DNA of 64,000 nt from Methanomassiliicoccaceae archaeon UBA370 (lineage in GTDB: Archaea > Thermoplasmatota > Thermoplasmata > Methanomassiliicoccales > Methanomethylophilaceae), in contig DAUY01000002.1 in the NCBI GenBank assembly GCA_002505345.1, forward strand, positions 124,001 to 188,000. Direction: 5' to 3'. Made by a program: the position numbers and the translations under genes. Shown in pieces: positions 24,776 through 32,879 of the stretch. Position 1 is the first letter of the stretch; each line of letters begins with the position of its first letter. Under the pieces are notes generated by a model. The model was not told the DNA's origin and ran no database searches. It saw only the letters and a program-made list of their open reading frames with translations.

Positions 24776-26801
24776 TCGGGTCCATCAGCATCGCCGGATG
24801 TTCATTCTCCTCGAGCCAGACCCCCAAAGACCCAGCATCCTCCGCGACGTTCTCATCGGCGATTTTGAAGTATGCTTCCGATATGCCGGCGTCAAAGAAT
24901 GCTTTGCGCAGAGATTCGCCAAGTACCGACTTAAGACGGGAACTCATCCAAGATATGCGTGCGATACCCCCGTCTCCCCTGAGGAAACCGGGCGAGAGGA
25001 TATAATGTTTCCCGATTCCCATGAAACCGGGATGCTGCTCTCCCCTTCCGACCATGTCAGAGACCTCGGAAAAAGAATAACCGGAAGGGTTCCTGCCTGT
25101 GTCGGAGCGGTCGAGCAGAATCACGGACCTGCGGTCAGACGAGACGATGGCCGCCACCTCCATGCAGCTGCAGGCGGTCATTGGATATTTTGCGACGCTG
25201 TGCATGTAGATCCTCTGTATGGAGCCCATCGAGGCTCTTCTCACAATATCGTTAGCACCGGTCCATTCGCCTTTTTCAGCGTCAATGATATGTCCCTTTG
25301 GGAACGGGCGCTGTGGGCCGCCGGGGTTGACCTCGCTTCCAACCTTCGCATCCGTCCAGGTAACCGACCCGCATACGCTGGGACGCTCGGGAGAGATGAT
25401 GCATATGTGGCCGGGCGCATAGGTCTGGCATATTGTGCAGGTAAAGAAACAATCCACATCCCGGTCGGAAATTTCCGATAACCTCCTGTCCCGAATTCCG
25501 TAACGTTCCCTTGCGCCGCATATCTTGGAAGAGGCGGAGGAAGGGTCGGAGGTGAAAACGACTTCAACCGCCTCGGCTACAGTCGGGAAGTTTTCCTTGA
25601 TGTCTGAGATGATGTTCGACCCCAGGTCAGCGAACGTCAGACCATTTTCTACAGCAGAACTGCTTATTCTGATCCAGGAATTGTCCCTCTGACCGCTGTG
25701 CCAGACTCCCTCGGTGCGGCTAAGGGCGAAGTGTATGCGACGTTCGATCGCCTGCTCCATTGAAAAATCCACGCCCCCCGAAACCAGAACTTCTATCGAT
25801 AAAGAATGAGCTCCGCCCTCCAGTTCCTGAATGTCCTTTCCCGTTGTAGTCGTTCTTCCGTCCTCCGCATGCCCGCACGCAATCGCGACTTCGCAGGAAG
25901 GAGGAGCATCAGGGCCCCCGAATTCAAGGCGGGCGTCAGCTTTCCTGATGCGTTGGTTCTCGGAGGCGGACACGAAGCGGACCCCTTTGTTATTTCCAAA
26001 GGTGATCCCGCGGTTGGCTATTGCCTTCGCCACCATTTCTTTTGATGACGTCTCACAGATCCTGGGTATGTTTGGAAGATCCGGGCTGTCGGATACGATG
26101 AACGCGCCGGCGGCCGCAGCAGAGAACATCGCGGTGATATCGGAGACGGTGAGTTTTCCGGTGTGGATGACCGCCAGTTTGGGTTTCTTTTTCAGGTATT
26201 TCCCCATCGAAGTCCTGTTTCCAGCCACCGCGCCACCGTATTTCAGTGCAGCACGTGAGACCAGACCGTTAATGCCCAGCGCTTCTTCGGCTCCGATCTT
26301 CAGAATGTTTTCGCCCACAATTTCGATTTTGGAGTATCCTCCGGAAAGGATTGCAATCAACCCTCTACCAACGCATTCTGTAATCTCAAAAACGGAGGCC
26401 TCTTTCGGCTCTCCGAGAAAAAGTGCGATTCCGGGTACAGTACCGTCCAGCAGCTCTGTTCCGTAGGAATCCATCCAGCTGTCTGGAACTATTGCGTCGC
26501 CGTTTATCGCTGCTATTATTTCGAAGGCCATCGAAGCGTCAATTCCAAGGTTTAACACATCGTCGATCCCCGAATCGCTACCTTCAGAAAACAGTGTGGC
26601 GACATCCGATGCCCTTATGGGTCCCGGGAATTTCCAGGCATGAACCGAAGGAACTCCGAACGATGTTCCCTTGCACTCGAGCACCCGGTCCCCGGGAACC
26701 GAAAGTGCCAGATCCAAAGCCATTACTACGAGCGCATCGCGCCCTGCCTTCAATCCGCCTATTCCGCCTGCCCCTTCCGAAAGGATGTCACCTATACTCA
26801 T
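24765..26801 (-). CDS. Acetyl-CoA synthase catalytic subunit (AcsB/CdhC family), bacterial length
   Basis: The enzyme joins a corrinoid-bound methyl group, CO and CoA to acetyl-CoA at the nickel A-cluster, or reverses this. The 678-residue protein has the cluster cysteines Cys455, Cys458, Cys467 and Cys477 (TCTICQT, then HIC and SVCG). The nickel motif is Cys544-Ser545-Cys546. Spacings equal those of Moorella AcsB (Cys506, 509, 518, 528, 595-597), but the middle Gly is Ser. Archaeal CdhC is usually about 470 residues. Here about 200 additional N-terminal residues are present, as in bacteria. No CO dehydrogenase or corrinoid Fe-S protein gene is within the window. It starts just after the ACT-domain gene. 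Confidence 0.87.
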   Translation of the reverse strand: MSIGDILSEGAGGIGGLKAGRDALVVMALDLALSVPGDRVLECKGTSFGVPSVHAWKFPGPIRASDVATLFSEGSDSGIDDVLNLGIDASMAFEIIAAINGDAIVPDSWMDSYGTELLDGTVPGIALFLGEPKEASVFEITECVGRGLIAILSGGYSKIEIVGENILKIGAEEALGINGLVSRAALKYGGAVAGNRTSMGKYLKKKPKLAVIHTGKLTVSDITAMFSAAAAGAFIVSDSPDLPNIPRICETSSKEMVAKAIANRGITFGNNKGVRFVSASENQRIRKADARLEFGGPDAPPSCEVAIACGHAEDGRTTTTGKDIQELEGGAHSLSIEVLVSGGVDFSMEQAIERRIHFALSRTEGVWHSGQRDNSWIRISSSAVENGLTFADLGSNIISDIKENFPTVAEAVEVVFTSDPSSASSKICGARERYGIRDRRLSEISDRDVDCFFTCTICQTYAPGHICIISPERPSVCGSVTWTDAKVGSEVNPGGPQRPFPKGHIIDAEKGEWTGANDIVRRASMGSIQRIYMHSVAKYPMTACSCMEVAAIVSSDRRSVILLDRSDTGRNPSGYSFSEVSDMVGRGEQHPGFMGIGKHYILSPGFLRGDGGIARISWMSSRLKSVLGESLRKAFFDAGISEAYFKIADENVAEDAGSLGVWLEENEHPAMLMDPIRL

Positions 26802-26802
26802 A

Positions 26803-27711
26803 TCAGCTGAGCTCTTTGAGTTCCTTAAGGACGAATACGCCGTTAAGGCTTTCCAACTCCTTCGGTAGCATGCAACGGAGCTCTTCAGCCGAGGTCTTGC
26901 TGGTGCCGATATCGGCAACAAGCTCGAGAAGCATCCTCTGGTAGCAGATCTTTATCTTGCTGAACACTGAGATCAGGTTGATGTTTCTGCCTGCAAGCAG
27001 ATCGAAGGCCTGCTTCATGGACCCGGGATTGTCTGGTACTTCGAACACCATCTTTATCAGGTTGGTGCCCGGCTTGAAGAATGTAACAGAAAGCATCCAG
27101 GAGTCCGCATCGGCCACTACCATGACGTCTCTGCCGTCTATGTTTTTCAAAATGTCCCCGTATCCCGGAGCAGTATCGAATACGCCCCCTTTCAGGGTGC
27201 AAGGCTCAGCGCGGCGGACTTCTTCCTTGGTGTGATATTCCTTATCGGAGCGGAAGAGGCGCCCTATCTCGGCCGGTTTAGTGGTAATGTGGTCAATAAG
27301 CGACACGGAAGGGTCGTTGTTGCTTTTTCTCTGCTCGAAATCTTCCAGCAGAAGGTCTGCCTCGCCTGCGAAGCTGAGGTCGGCCATAATCTTCCAGATT
27401 ATGACGGTGTCAGATATCCCGTTGAGCGACACCGAGTTCAGGATATTTATCTCGCGTTCGGCCAGAAACCCTGCCGCCTGCGCGCTGGACCCGGGCACGT
27501 CCTTCATGTACATCGTGATGTGGGTAAGAGTGCGGTAGTTCTCCTGAGGAAACATGGAGAGCATTATCTCATAGTCCTTGGGACCTTCCGCCGGATATCT
27601 GAAAAGCGTGCTGTATACGCATCCGCCATCCACAAGTCCCATCGTGTCGGAAAGCCACTGATCCACCCTGATCTTAGTATCCTTGACCTTTGCGAATTCC
27701 CAAAATTTCAT
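26803..27711 (-). CDS. Protein with two ACT domains, coupled to acetyl-CoA synthase
   Basis: The 302-residue product has two ACT-type regulatory domains. The first is at about residues 70-140 (LTHITMYMKDVPGSSAQAAGFLAEREINIL) in pattern. The second is at about 205-275 (KMVFEVPDNPGSMKQAFDLL and on), each with the PG turn that binds amino acids or other small ligands. An N-terminal stretch begins MKFWEFAKVKDTKIRVDQWL. The ATG at 27711 is chosen, though a TTG at 27741 directly after the upstream stop is possible. Two bases separate its stop codon area from the acetyl-CoA synthase start, so it is probably a dedicated partner or regulator. I know no described function for this protein. Confidence 0.7.
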   Translation of the reverse strand: MKFWEFAKVKDTKIRVDQWLSDTMGLVDGGCVYSTLFRYPAEGPKDYEIMLSMFPQENYRTLTHITMYMKDVPGSSAQAAGFLAEREINILNSVSLNGISDTVIIWKIMADLSFAGEADLLLEDFEQRKSNNDPSVSLIDHITTKPAEIGRLFRSDKEYHTKEEVRRAEPCTLKGGVFDTAPGYGDILKNIDGRDVMVVADADSWMLSVTFFKPGTNLIKMVFEVPDNPGSMKQAFDLLAGRNINLISVFSKIKICYQRMLLELVADIGTSKTSAEELRCMLPKELESLNGVFVLKELKELS

Positions 27712-27741
27712 AGGAGCCCTTGGCCCGATAGGTTCCAACAA

Positions 27742-27990
27742 TCATATATCTTTTCGGTCCGAATTTTTGATAGATGCCAGGGGGCGGGTCCAACAGGGGT
27801 CGTCACGGTCGCTTTCCAAGTCTCTGATTATGTTCGGAATGCTGCAGGGGTCGCTGTTAAGATAGGTGTAATGCAGTATTGCCCCGGTCGCCTCCTCGGC
27901 GCGCCTCTCAAGTCCGGACATCCGCAGTGCACTTCTGATAAGCTCAGAAGCCTCTACAAGCATATCTGAGGCATCCCTCAGCTTTTCCAT
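27742..27990 (-). CDS. Small helical protein of unknown function in the acetyl-CoA synthase operon
   Basis: The 82-residue product is not recognised. The first half is a predicted amphipathic helix pair (EKLRDASDMLVEASELIRSA and following). The second is charged, with two lone cysteines and an Asp/Arg-rich end. It lies 25 bases after the zinc-ribbon gene and immediately before the ACT-domain gene on the same strand, so it is likely translated from the same message. It has no signal peptide or membrane segment. Confidence 0.5.
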   Translation of the reverse strand: MEKLRDASDMLVEASELIRSALRMSGLERRAEEATGAILHYTYLNSDPCSIPNIIRDLESDRDDPCWTRPLASIKNSDRKDI

Positions 27991-28015
27991 TCTCTCTTCG
28001 AAGGTGCCCGAAGAA

Positions 28016-28408
28016 TCACCTCCTCTTTGTAAAATAATATCTGCCTGGAACAGTTGGATTGGAACCCAGGGTATAGGGGCAAACGGAGCATTTCCTTCTC
28101 ATTTCGATCACCCCTCCGTCAAGGGTCCTGTTCTTTATCGCGACCATTGCGTTCCTGCATACAGGGCAGAATTCAGGTATCCTCGAAACACCGGAGGCGT
28201 TGTAATCGATAGCTACGCCGATTATTCCCCGGTTGATACCTATCCTCCTTATGCGCTCCCCGCTCACCCTATAATCTGGGTCCATGGCGTAAAGCTGTTT
28301 TCTTACAAGGGAGGTAAGATCGGACTGGGACCTGACCTGAGGGTTCTTATGCATGACTATAAGCACAGAGTCCGCAACGGATTCCTCGTCAGGGATTTTA
28401 TACGCCAT
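28016..28408 (-). CDS. Zinc-ribbon protein of unknown function
   Basis: The 130-residue product has an N-terminal helical domain (DEESVADSVLIVMHKNPQ and a segment RSQSDLTSLVRKQLY). It ends in a zinc ribbon with Cys pairs CPVC and, about 30 residues later, CSVC. The middle part, PDYRVSGERIRRIGINRG, looks like a small basic RNA- or DNA-binding region. It is the first gene of the minus-strand group leading to acetyl-CoA synthase, followed after 25 bases by the 82-residue protein. No specific family is recognised. Confidence 0.6.
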   Translation of the reverse strand: MAYKIPDEESVADSVLIVMHKNPQVRSQSDLTSLVRKQLYAMDPDYRVSGERIRRIGINRGIIGVAIDYNASGVSRIPEFCPVCRNAMVAIKNRTLDGGVIEMRRKCSVCPYTLGSNPTVPGRYYFTKRR

Positions 28409-28488
28409 TCATGCTGGGTATTTCATTCAAAGATAATATGTTTTCATTTCAGATAGATTAATCAACAGTAAGCGTTTATTTCGTCCGG

Positions 28489-28572
28489 GCGGGGGTAGCC
28501 AAGCCGGCCAACGGCATAGGACTTAAGATCCTAGACCTCAGGGTTTCATGGGTTCGAATCCCATCCCCCGCA
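28489..28572 (+). tRNA. tRNA-Leu(TAA)
   Basis: An 84-base type II tRNA has acceptor GCGGGGG/CCCCCGC, anticodon stem TAGGA/TCCTA and loop CTTAAGA with anticodon TAA at 28524-28526. A long variable arm follows, and the T arm contains GGTTCGAATCC. CCA is not encoded. Confidence 0.95.
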
Positions 28573-28664
28573 CCTCATCTTCTTCAACCTTCGCGTGGAT
28601 GGCGATCGATATATCTGGGAAGCAAGGAATTCGAAAGCGCCGAATCAGAATCTGCTTTTATCGG

Positions 28665-29507
28665 TCATACAGGGGCATGTTTTATGAACCTGCCGTATCT
28701 GAGCTCTTCGAAGGCGTGCCTTAGCTCTTCATCTGTGTTCATCACAATCGGGCCTCCCCATGATATTGGCTCGTTGAGAGGCTCCGCCGAGAGGAACAGG
28801 AAACGGGACTTCTTTCCTTCAGGGGCAGATACTGCTACTCTGTCTCCTTTGCCGAACAGCACGGCGGTCTTCTCCCGTATTATTTCGCCGTGAACGATCG
28901 CATCGCCTTCAATGAGGAAAATGAAAGTGTTATCCTCCGGTTTCGTGTACAACGATATCGAAGAACCCCTGTTAAGTTCAACATCCAAGAACGTCGCCTG
29001 CACATGGTGCGGGCTGACGCCTGTAACTCCTTCATAGTTCCCCGATATGACCCGGACCGTAGCATTGTCCATGATCATTTTTCCGATCATATCTCCGGTG
29101 ATATCGAAATATTTGGGCTCGGTCATCTTGTCCTTGCGCGGCAGGTTGATCCAAAGTTGCACTCCCAGCATTCTATCGGCAGGGCGGGGCATTTCCTGAT
29201 GCAATATTCCGCTTCCTGCCGTCATCCATTGGCTTTGGCCGGACAAGATCCTGCCCTTGTTGCCTAGGCTGTCTTCGTGATCGATCTCCCCGCTTATAAG
29301 GTATGTGACGGTCTCTATTCCTCTGTGAGGGTGTTTGGGGAAACCAGCAATATAGTCCCTCGGATCGGTCGAATCGAAGGAGTCAAGCATAAGGAAAGGG
29401 TCGAAATCATAGACCGTGTCGTGCCCCAGCACCCGTACCAGGTGCACTCCGGCCCCGTCTACGGCAGGAATCCCGCTGATCAATTTTTTTACCGCTCTCT
29501 CTGTCAT
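28665..29507 (-). CDS. Pirin family protein (cupin)
   Basis: Pirins are bicupin proteins. Some act as quercetin dioxygenases and others as regulators. The 280-residue product has the N-terminal metal-binding cupin with FPKHPHRGIETVTYLISGEIDHEDS and GILHQEMP, giving the expected three His and one Glu. A C-terminal cupin is followed by SWGGPIVMNTDEELRHAFEELRYGRF, a hallmark ending. It is monocistronic between tRNA-Leu and a divergent membrane-protein gene. The substrate cannot be told from the sequence. Confidence 0.88.
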   Translation of the reverse strand: MTERAVKKLISGIPAVDGAGVHLVRVLGHDTVYDFDPFLMLDSFDSTDPRDYIAGFPKHPHRGIETVTYLISGEIDHEDSLGNKGRILSGQSQWMTAGSGILHQEMPRPADRMLGVQLWINLPRKDKMTEPKYFDITGDMIGKMIMDNATVRVISGNYEGVTGVSPHHVQATFLDVELNRGSSISLYTKPEDNTFIFLIEGDAIVHGEIIREKTAVLFGKGDRVAVSAPEGKKSRFLFLSAEPLNEPISWGGPIVMNTDEELRHAFEELRYGRFIKHAPV

Positions 29508-29662
29508 CGTATGTTTGGTTATGGCATCGGGAAATATAAAGCGAGCATAGCCGAATAATACCCAGTGGTCGTTTTTCTATTCACGCGATTCTTTTTTTGA
29601 AAAGGATATTATACTCGGCATCAAATATATACGTGGGTTCGCAGAACCTATGGAGGCACTCA

Positions 29663-29941
29663 ATGGCAGATGCAGTAGACAAACAGAGAGCGAAAGATGA
29701 GTTCAAGGTACAGGTCCTCGAGACCTTTGCCGCATTGATCACGGCAGCCTTCGGACTGGTAGCGGCACTAGCATGGAACGAGGCGATCAAGACAGCGATC
29801 GCAACTGTATTCTCTTCGGACGGAGAGCTTATGGGTCTGTTCATTTACGCGATAATCGTTACTTTCGTAGCGATAATCTTCACGATCCTGATCGCAAACT
29901 CTCTGAAGAAGGCGAAATCAAAGATCGTTAAAGAAGAGTGA
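29663..29941 (+). CDS. DUF5654 family small membrane protein
   Basis: The 92-residue product resembles the archaeal DUF5654 family. A charged N terminus is followed by the diagnostic segment TFAALITAAFGLVAALAWNEAIK. A second membrane helix (LFIYAIIVTFVAIIFTILIA) and a Lys-rich cytoplasmic tail come after it. The ATG at 29663 has GGAGG at 29652-29656. A longer in-frame start upstream lacks support. The function of the family is unknown. It appears monocistronic, with a hairpin and T-tract behind it. Confidence 0.75.
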   Translation: MADAVDKQRAKDEFKVQVLETFAALITAAFGLVAALAWNEAIKTAIATVFSSDGELMGLFIYAIIVTFVAIIFTILIANSLKKAKSKIVKEE

Positions 29942-29960
29942 ACAAGGGTCAACACATTAC

Positions 29961-29988
29961 GGCCGCACCGGCCGGCAAACAATTTTTT
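29961..29988 (+). terminator. Hairpin and T-tract after the DUF5654 gene
   Basis: GGCCG (29961-29965) and CGGCC (29969-29973) form a short inverted repeat about 20 bases after the stop. A run of six T follows at 29983-29988. The combination suits a transcription stop. Confidence 0.45.
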
Positions 29989-30057
29989 ATTGATTAACTT
30001 TTTTCCGCGCCTCAGTGTATTTGGATTTCTTGCCTCTATATGGTTTGATAAGCTACC

Positions 30058-30067
30058 TTTAAATAAT
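30058..30067 (+). promoter_or_regulatory. TATA box for the 122-residue basic protein gene
   Basis: TTTAAATAAT lies about 32-41 bases before the TTG start at 30099, and GGAG at 30087-30090 gives a ribosome binding site. Confidence 0.5.
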
Positions 30068-30098
30068 ACGACTCAGTCATTCGGTCGGAGTTATATTC

Positions 30099-30467
30099 TT
30101 GGTAGATGCGGTAAATAAGCCCGGGACCGAAAAAACTGGTAGCACCAATAAAGGTCCCGGCGGCAATGTGAAAAAGAACAGCAAACGATTCAAGCCGAAG
30201 ACGAAGGTTACGACTAAAAGACAGTCGATGCTCAATATGCACAAGATGAGTCCGTTCAAGTACGACATGAACGAGATCCTGACCGCGTCTTCCATGGACC
30301 CTGATAAGGCTTCTTCTTTTTTAGCGAGCGTCATTGCAAAGGCATCCAGGACATCCACCAAGGAAGCGAAGGATTTTGTTAGGACGTTCCTCGATTCCGG
30401 TGAACTCACCAAGGAGGAGTTCGACCGTATCAGCAGGCTCCTTGATAAATACGGCAAATACCGCTGA
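30099..30467 (+). CDS. Basic hypothetical protein with a helical C-terminal domain
   Basis: The 122-residue product is not recognised. Residues 1-45 are rich in Lys, Gly, Thr and Asn and probably unstructured (KKNSKRFKPKTKVTTKRQ). From about residue 50 a helical domain follows: SPFKYDMNEILTASSMDPDK and TKEAKDFVRTFLDSGELTKEE. The start is TTG, supported by GGAG 8 bases upstream and a TATA box. The basic tail suggests nucleic-acid or ribosome contact, which is speculative. A PPC-domain gene follows 6 bases later, so the two are likely co-expressed. Confidence 0.55.
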   Translation: MVDAVNKPGTEKTGSTNKGPGGNVKKNSKRFKPKTKVTTKRQSMLNMHKMSPFKYDMNEILTASSMDPDKASSFLASVIAKASRTSTKEAKDFVRTFLDSGELTKEEFDRISRLLDKYGKYR

Positions 30468-30473
30468 CATACC

Positions 30474-30935
30474 ATGAAGTATTCCGAGATGCGCCCGGGA
30501 CGCATGTTCGTCATGAGCCTGGATCCTGGGGAGATAATCAGCGAGGAGATAGAGAATTTTTCGTTGGAACACGGGATCGTCTACGGCACAGTTTCTGTCG
30601 TCGGAGGCGTGGACGGGGGTTCGGTGCTGGTGGTGGGGCCGAAAATTCCCGCTGATAAGAAGATTGAGCCCCTGAAGTTCGAAATAGACGCGCCCAGCGA
30701 GGTCACGGGCTTTGGAACGATATTCCCGGACGAGTCGGGAAGGCCCACCTTCCACATGCACGGCTCGATCGGCAGGGAGGGCAGGTCCGTTACCGGCTGT
30801 TTCCGCGAGGGCGTCATCGCATGGCTGGTCACCGAAGTTGTGATCACCGAGATGAAAGGTTCCGGTCCCGTCAGAAAAAAAAGACAAAAAGACCGGCTAC
30901 GGGTTGCTTACCGTCGAATGATCAGCGCCTGGTGA
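30474..30935 (+). CDS. PPC-domain (DUF296) protein
   Basis: The 153-residue product is a single PPC/DUF296 domain, a trimeric fold found in archaeal and bacterial proteins and in plant AT-hook factors. Characteristic parts are FVMSLDPGEIISEEIENFSL, the Gly-rich strand GTVSVVGGVDGGSVLV and TFHMHGSIGREGRSVTG with the paired His that sit at the putative metal site. The last about 25 residues are basic (RKKRQKDRLRVAYRR) and may be an added nucleic-acid-binding tail. It overlaps the end of the convergent zinc-finger gene by 14 bases. Confidence 0.8.
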   Translation: MKYSEMRPGRMFVMSLDPGEIISEEIENFSLEHGIVYGTVSVVGGVDGGSVLVVGPKIPADKKIEPLKFEIDAPSEVTGFGTIFPDESGRPTFHMHGSIGREGRSVTGCFREGVIAWLVTEVVITEMKGSGPVRKKRQKDRLRVAYRRMISAW

Positions 30936-31263
30936 TTCCGAAAGAGTCCATCCATTTGTCGAAGACGCCGTCTGCATAGTTGTTCATGTGAACGGCGTCC
31001 ACTTTGTCGGGGACGATGAATCCGCTTATAGGAAACTCGTTGTCGCAGAAGGGACATCTGACATACGGGCAGTTCTGGTTCGCCTTCGGGCAGGCGATAC
31101 ATGCAACGGCCCTCGACTGGAAAAGGCTGAATTCATGTCCGCAGACGGGGCAGAGGAACCTGCGTGCGGCAACTTTCAGGTCCTTTGTGATGCCAGCGCC
31201 GCGTTCTTCGGGAGTTAGCCACATGGGGTCCTGCGGGGATATTGGGGACTGCTCCTCGGTCAT
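30922..31263 (-). CDS. Cys-rich zinc-binding protein of unknown function
   Basis: The 113-residue product has a zinc-ribbon-like core. FLCPVCGHEF is followed by CIACPKANQNCPYVRCPFCDNEF, eight cysteines in all, enough for two zinc sites. The N terminus (SPQDPMWLTPEERGAGI) is polar, and the C terminus ends in DKWMDSFGITRR. It overlaps the GGGP synthase stop by four bases as the last gene of the lipid operon. No named family is recognised. Similar small zinc proteins often accompany archaeal housekeeping operons. Confidence 0.6.
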   Translation of the reverse strand: MTEEQSPISPQDPMWLTPEERGAGITKDLKVAARRFLCPVCGHEFSLFQSRAVACIACPKANQNCPYVRCPFCDNEFPISGFIVPDKVDAVHMNNYADGVFDKWMDSFGITRR

Positions 31264-32003
31264 GGGCGTCCCCTCGCCGCATCCACCACATTCTTAAGGC
31301 GTTCGATGTCCGAGCATTCTTCGATGAATGTGCCAGTAACGATGGCATCGGCACCCGCTTCTCTCGCCGCTTTAGCGGCCTCGGGGGTACGTATGCCTCC
31401 TCCGACTATCAGAGGAATCGAAATTGAATCTTTCACCGCACGTATCATCTCCGGAGGCACAGGCTTGTCTGCCCCGCTGCCTGCTTCGAGGTAGACGTAT
31501 TTCATGCCGTACATCTCGCAGGCGATGGCATAGCCCACCGCCTTATCGACCTCGTTGCGCTTGATTGGGTCCGCTTTCCCAACTTCCCCGACTTTCATTC
31601 CGGGTTCGACGATGATGTACCCCATGGACAATGTTTCGATGCCAAGCTTTCTAACGAAAGGGGCGGCATACGCCTGCGACTTGAATATCCAGAGGGGGTC
31701 GGTGCTGTTAACCAGGCTCATGAAGAATATTGAGTCCACTTCGGCCGAAAGCTCATTCGGTCCTCCCGGAAAGTGAATGCTTGGAAGCCCCGACATCTCC
31801 CGGATGGCCCTGGCGGTCGCGCCCAGGTTCTCTGAAGTCACGCCGGTCGAGCCGCCGATCATTATTGCGTCGCTGCCCGCCCTTTTAGCGGCGGTCGCAA
31901 GCTTTCCTGCATCCTCGGGCCTCTGTTTGTCGGGGTCCAACAATGCCATGTGTATGGTCCCTTCTTTCATCCTGTCCGAGAGATATTGTCCGACGTTCAT
32001 CAT
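31260..32003 (-). CDS. Geranylgeranylglyceryl phosphate synthase
   Basis: This enzyme makes the first ether bond of archaeal membrane lipids from glycerol-1-phosphate and geranylgeranyl diphosphate. The 247-residue TIM-barrel product has HMALLDPDKQ near the N terminus, SDAIMIGGSTGV, the strand YVYLEAGSGADKPVP with the catalytic Glu region, and the phosphate-binding LIVGGGIRTPEAA and ADAIVTGT. It overlaps the stop of the next lipid enzyme (UbiA family) by four bases. The two enzymes act in sequence, which makes the assignment firm. Confidence 0.95.
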   Translation of the reverse strand: MMNVGQYLSDRMKEGTIHMALLDPDKQRPEDAGKLATAAKRAGSDAIMIGGSTGVTSENLGATARAIREMSGLPSIHFPGGPNELSAEVDSIFFMSLVNSTDPLWIFKSQAYAAPFVRKLGIETLSMGYIIVEPGMKVGEVGKADPIKRNEVDKAVGYAIACEMYGMKYVYLEAGSGADKPVPPEMIRAVKDSISIPLIVGGGIRTPEAAKAAREAGADAIVTGTFIEECSDIERLKNVVDAARGRP

Positions 32004-32845
32004 ATCACACCGATAACGAAGGCCGCAAGTGCAATAGCCATTGCAACCTTTGCAGCCTTTTGAGCCTTATGCGCGCTTCTGAAAACAATAATGGCGGCAT
32101 ATATAAACATTGCATCAGCCGCAAATACCAGCATGTAGAAATCGTTGAGCAGGTCAGCAAGCAGGGGCCAGACGCTAAGTGCCACCCCGGAGAGGAAGAA
32201 TGCTGCCGATGCGATGGCTGCATTCCTGTTGCCGATCACCATGGGGAGCGTCCTCCTGCCCTCGTCGGAGTCCTCGTCCTCGATGTCCTTTGAAATCTCC
32301 CTGCCGATATTTACCAGCATGGCCATGAAGGCCATGGGTACGACCGCCATAACGTCTCCGCAGACAGCTCCGCCGAGCAGGAACAGCATCCCTGTGAGCA
32401 CAGCGATAGTGACGTTCCCGACGAAACCGCGTTGCTTGAGAAATACCTCATAAGATATCATCAGAACAGCGGCCAATACAACCGTCACTGCGGATATCGA
32501 ATCCCAGAAGCTTATGCTCAGGAGCTCTGAAACTACAAGTGCCAGAAGTCCGAGGATTATTGCAGAGAGCATCATCAGTACACCCAGGTTCCTAGCGGTA
32601 CCGGGAGTTATCTCCCCGCGTGGAACAGGTCTTTCCGGATGGGCCGTTAAGTCTATCTCCCTGTCGATGTAGTCGTTTATGGCGTTTCCGCCCGCCATGA
32701 AAATAAAGACGATGAGGCACGAGACCATGATCCCTGGCCAGTAATCTGCGATGTCAAAACCCGAAGCGATGAATGCGCCGACTACCACGCCGACAATGCC
32801 CATTACGCCGTTGCCGAATCTGAACAATCTCAGATACTTGTTCAC
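32000..32845 (-). CDS. ubiA: Digeranylgeranylglyceryl phosphate synthase (UbiA prenyltransferase)
   Basis: This membrane enzyme adds the second geranylgeranyl chain to GGGP. The 281-residue product has about eight to nine membrane helices and the two Asp-rich UbiA motifs. NAINDYIDREIDLTAHPERP is cytoplasmic loop one, and the second is near REISKDIEDEDSDEG. The coupling with GGGP synthase through a four-base overlap separates it from quinone or heme UbiA relatives. A tRNA methyltransferase gene lies 34 bases upstream on the same strand and may lead the transcript. Confidence 0.93.
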   Translation of the reverse strand: MNKYLRLFRFGNGVMGIVGVVVGAFIASGFDIADYWPGIMVSCLIVFIFMAGGNAINDYIDREIDLTAHPERPVPRGEITPGTARNLGVLMMLSAIILGLLALVVSELLSISFWDSISAVTVVLAAVLMISYEVFLKQRGFVGNVTIAVLTGMLFLLGGAVCGDVMAVVPMAFMAMLVNIGREISKDIEDEDSDEGRRTLPMVIGNRNAAIASAAFFLSGVALSVWPLLADLLNDFYMLVFAADAMFIYAAIIVFRSAHKAQKAAKVAMAIALAAFVIGVI

Positions 32846-32879
32846 GGGCGACTGATGTTCTCGACGTTGAAATAGTTAA

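Noticed and set aside
24798..26466. Plus-strand frames opposite the ACS gene
   Set aside because: They are shadows of the A-cluster-containing protein, whose motifs fix the coding strand.
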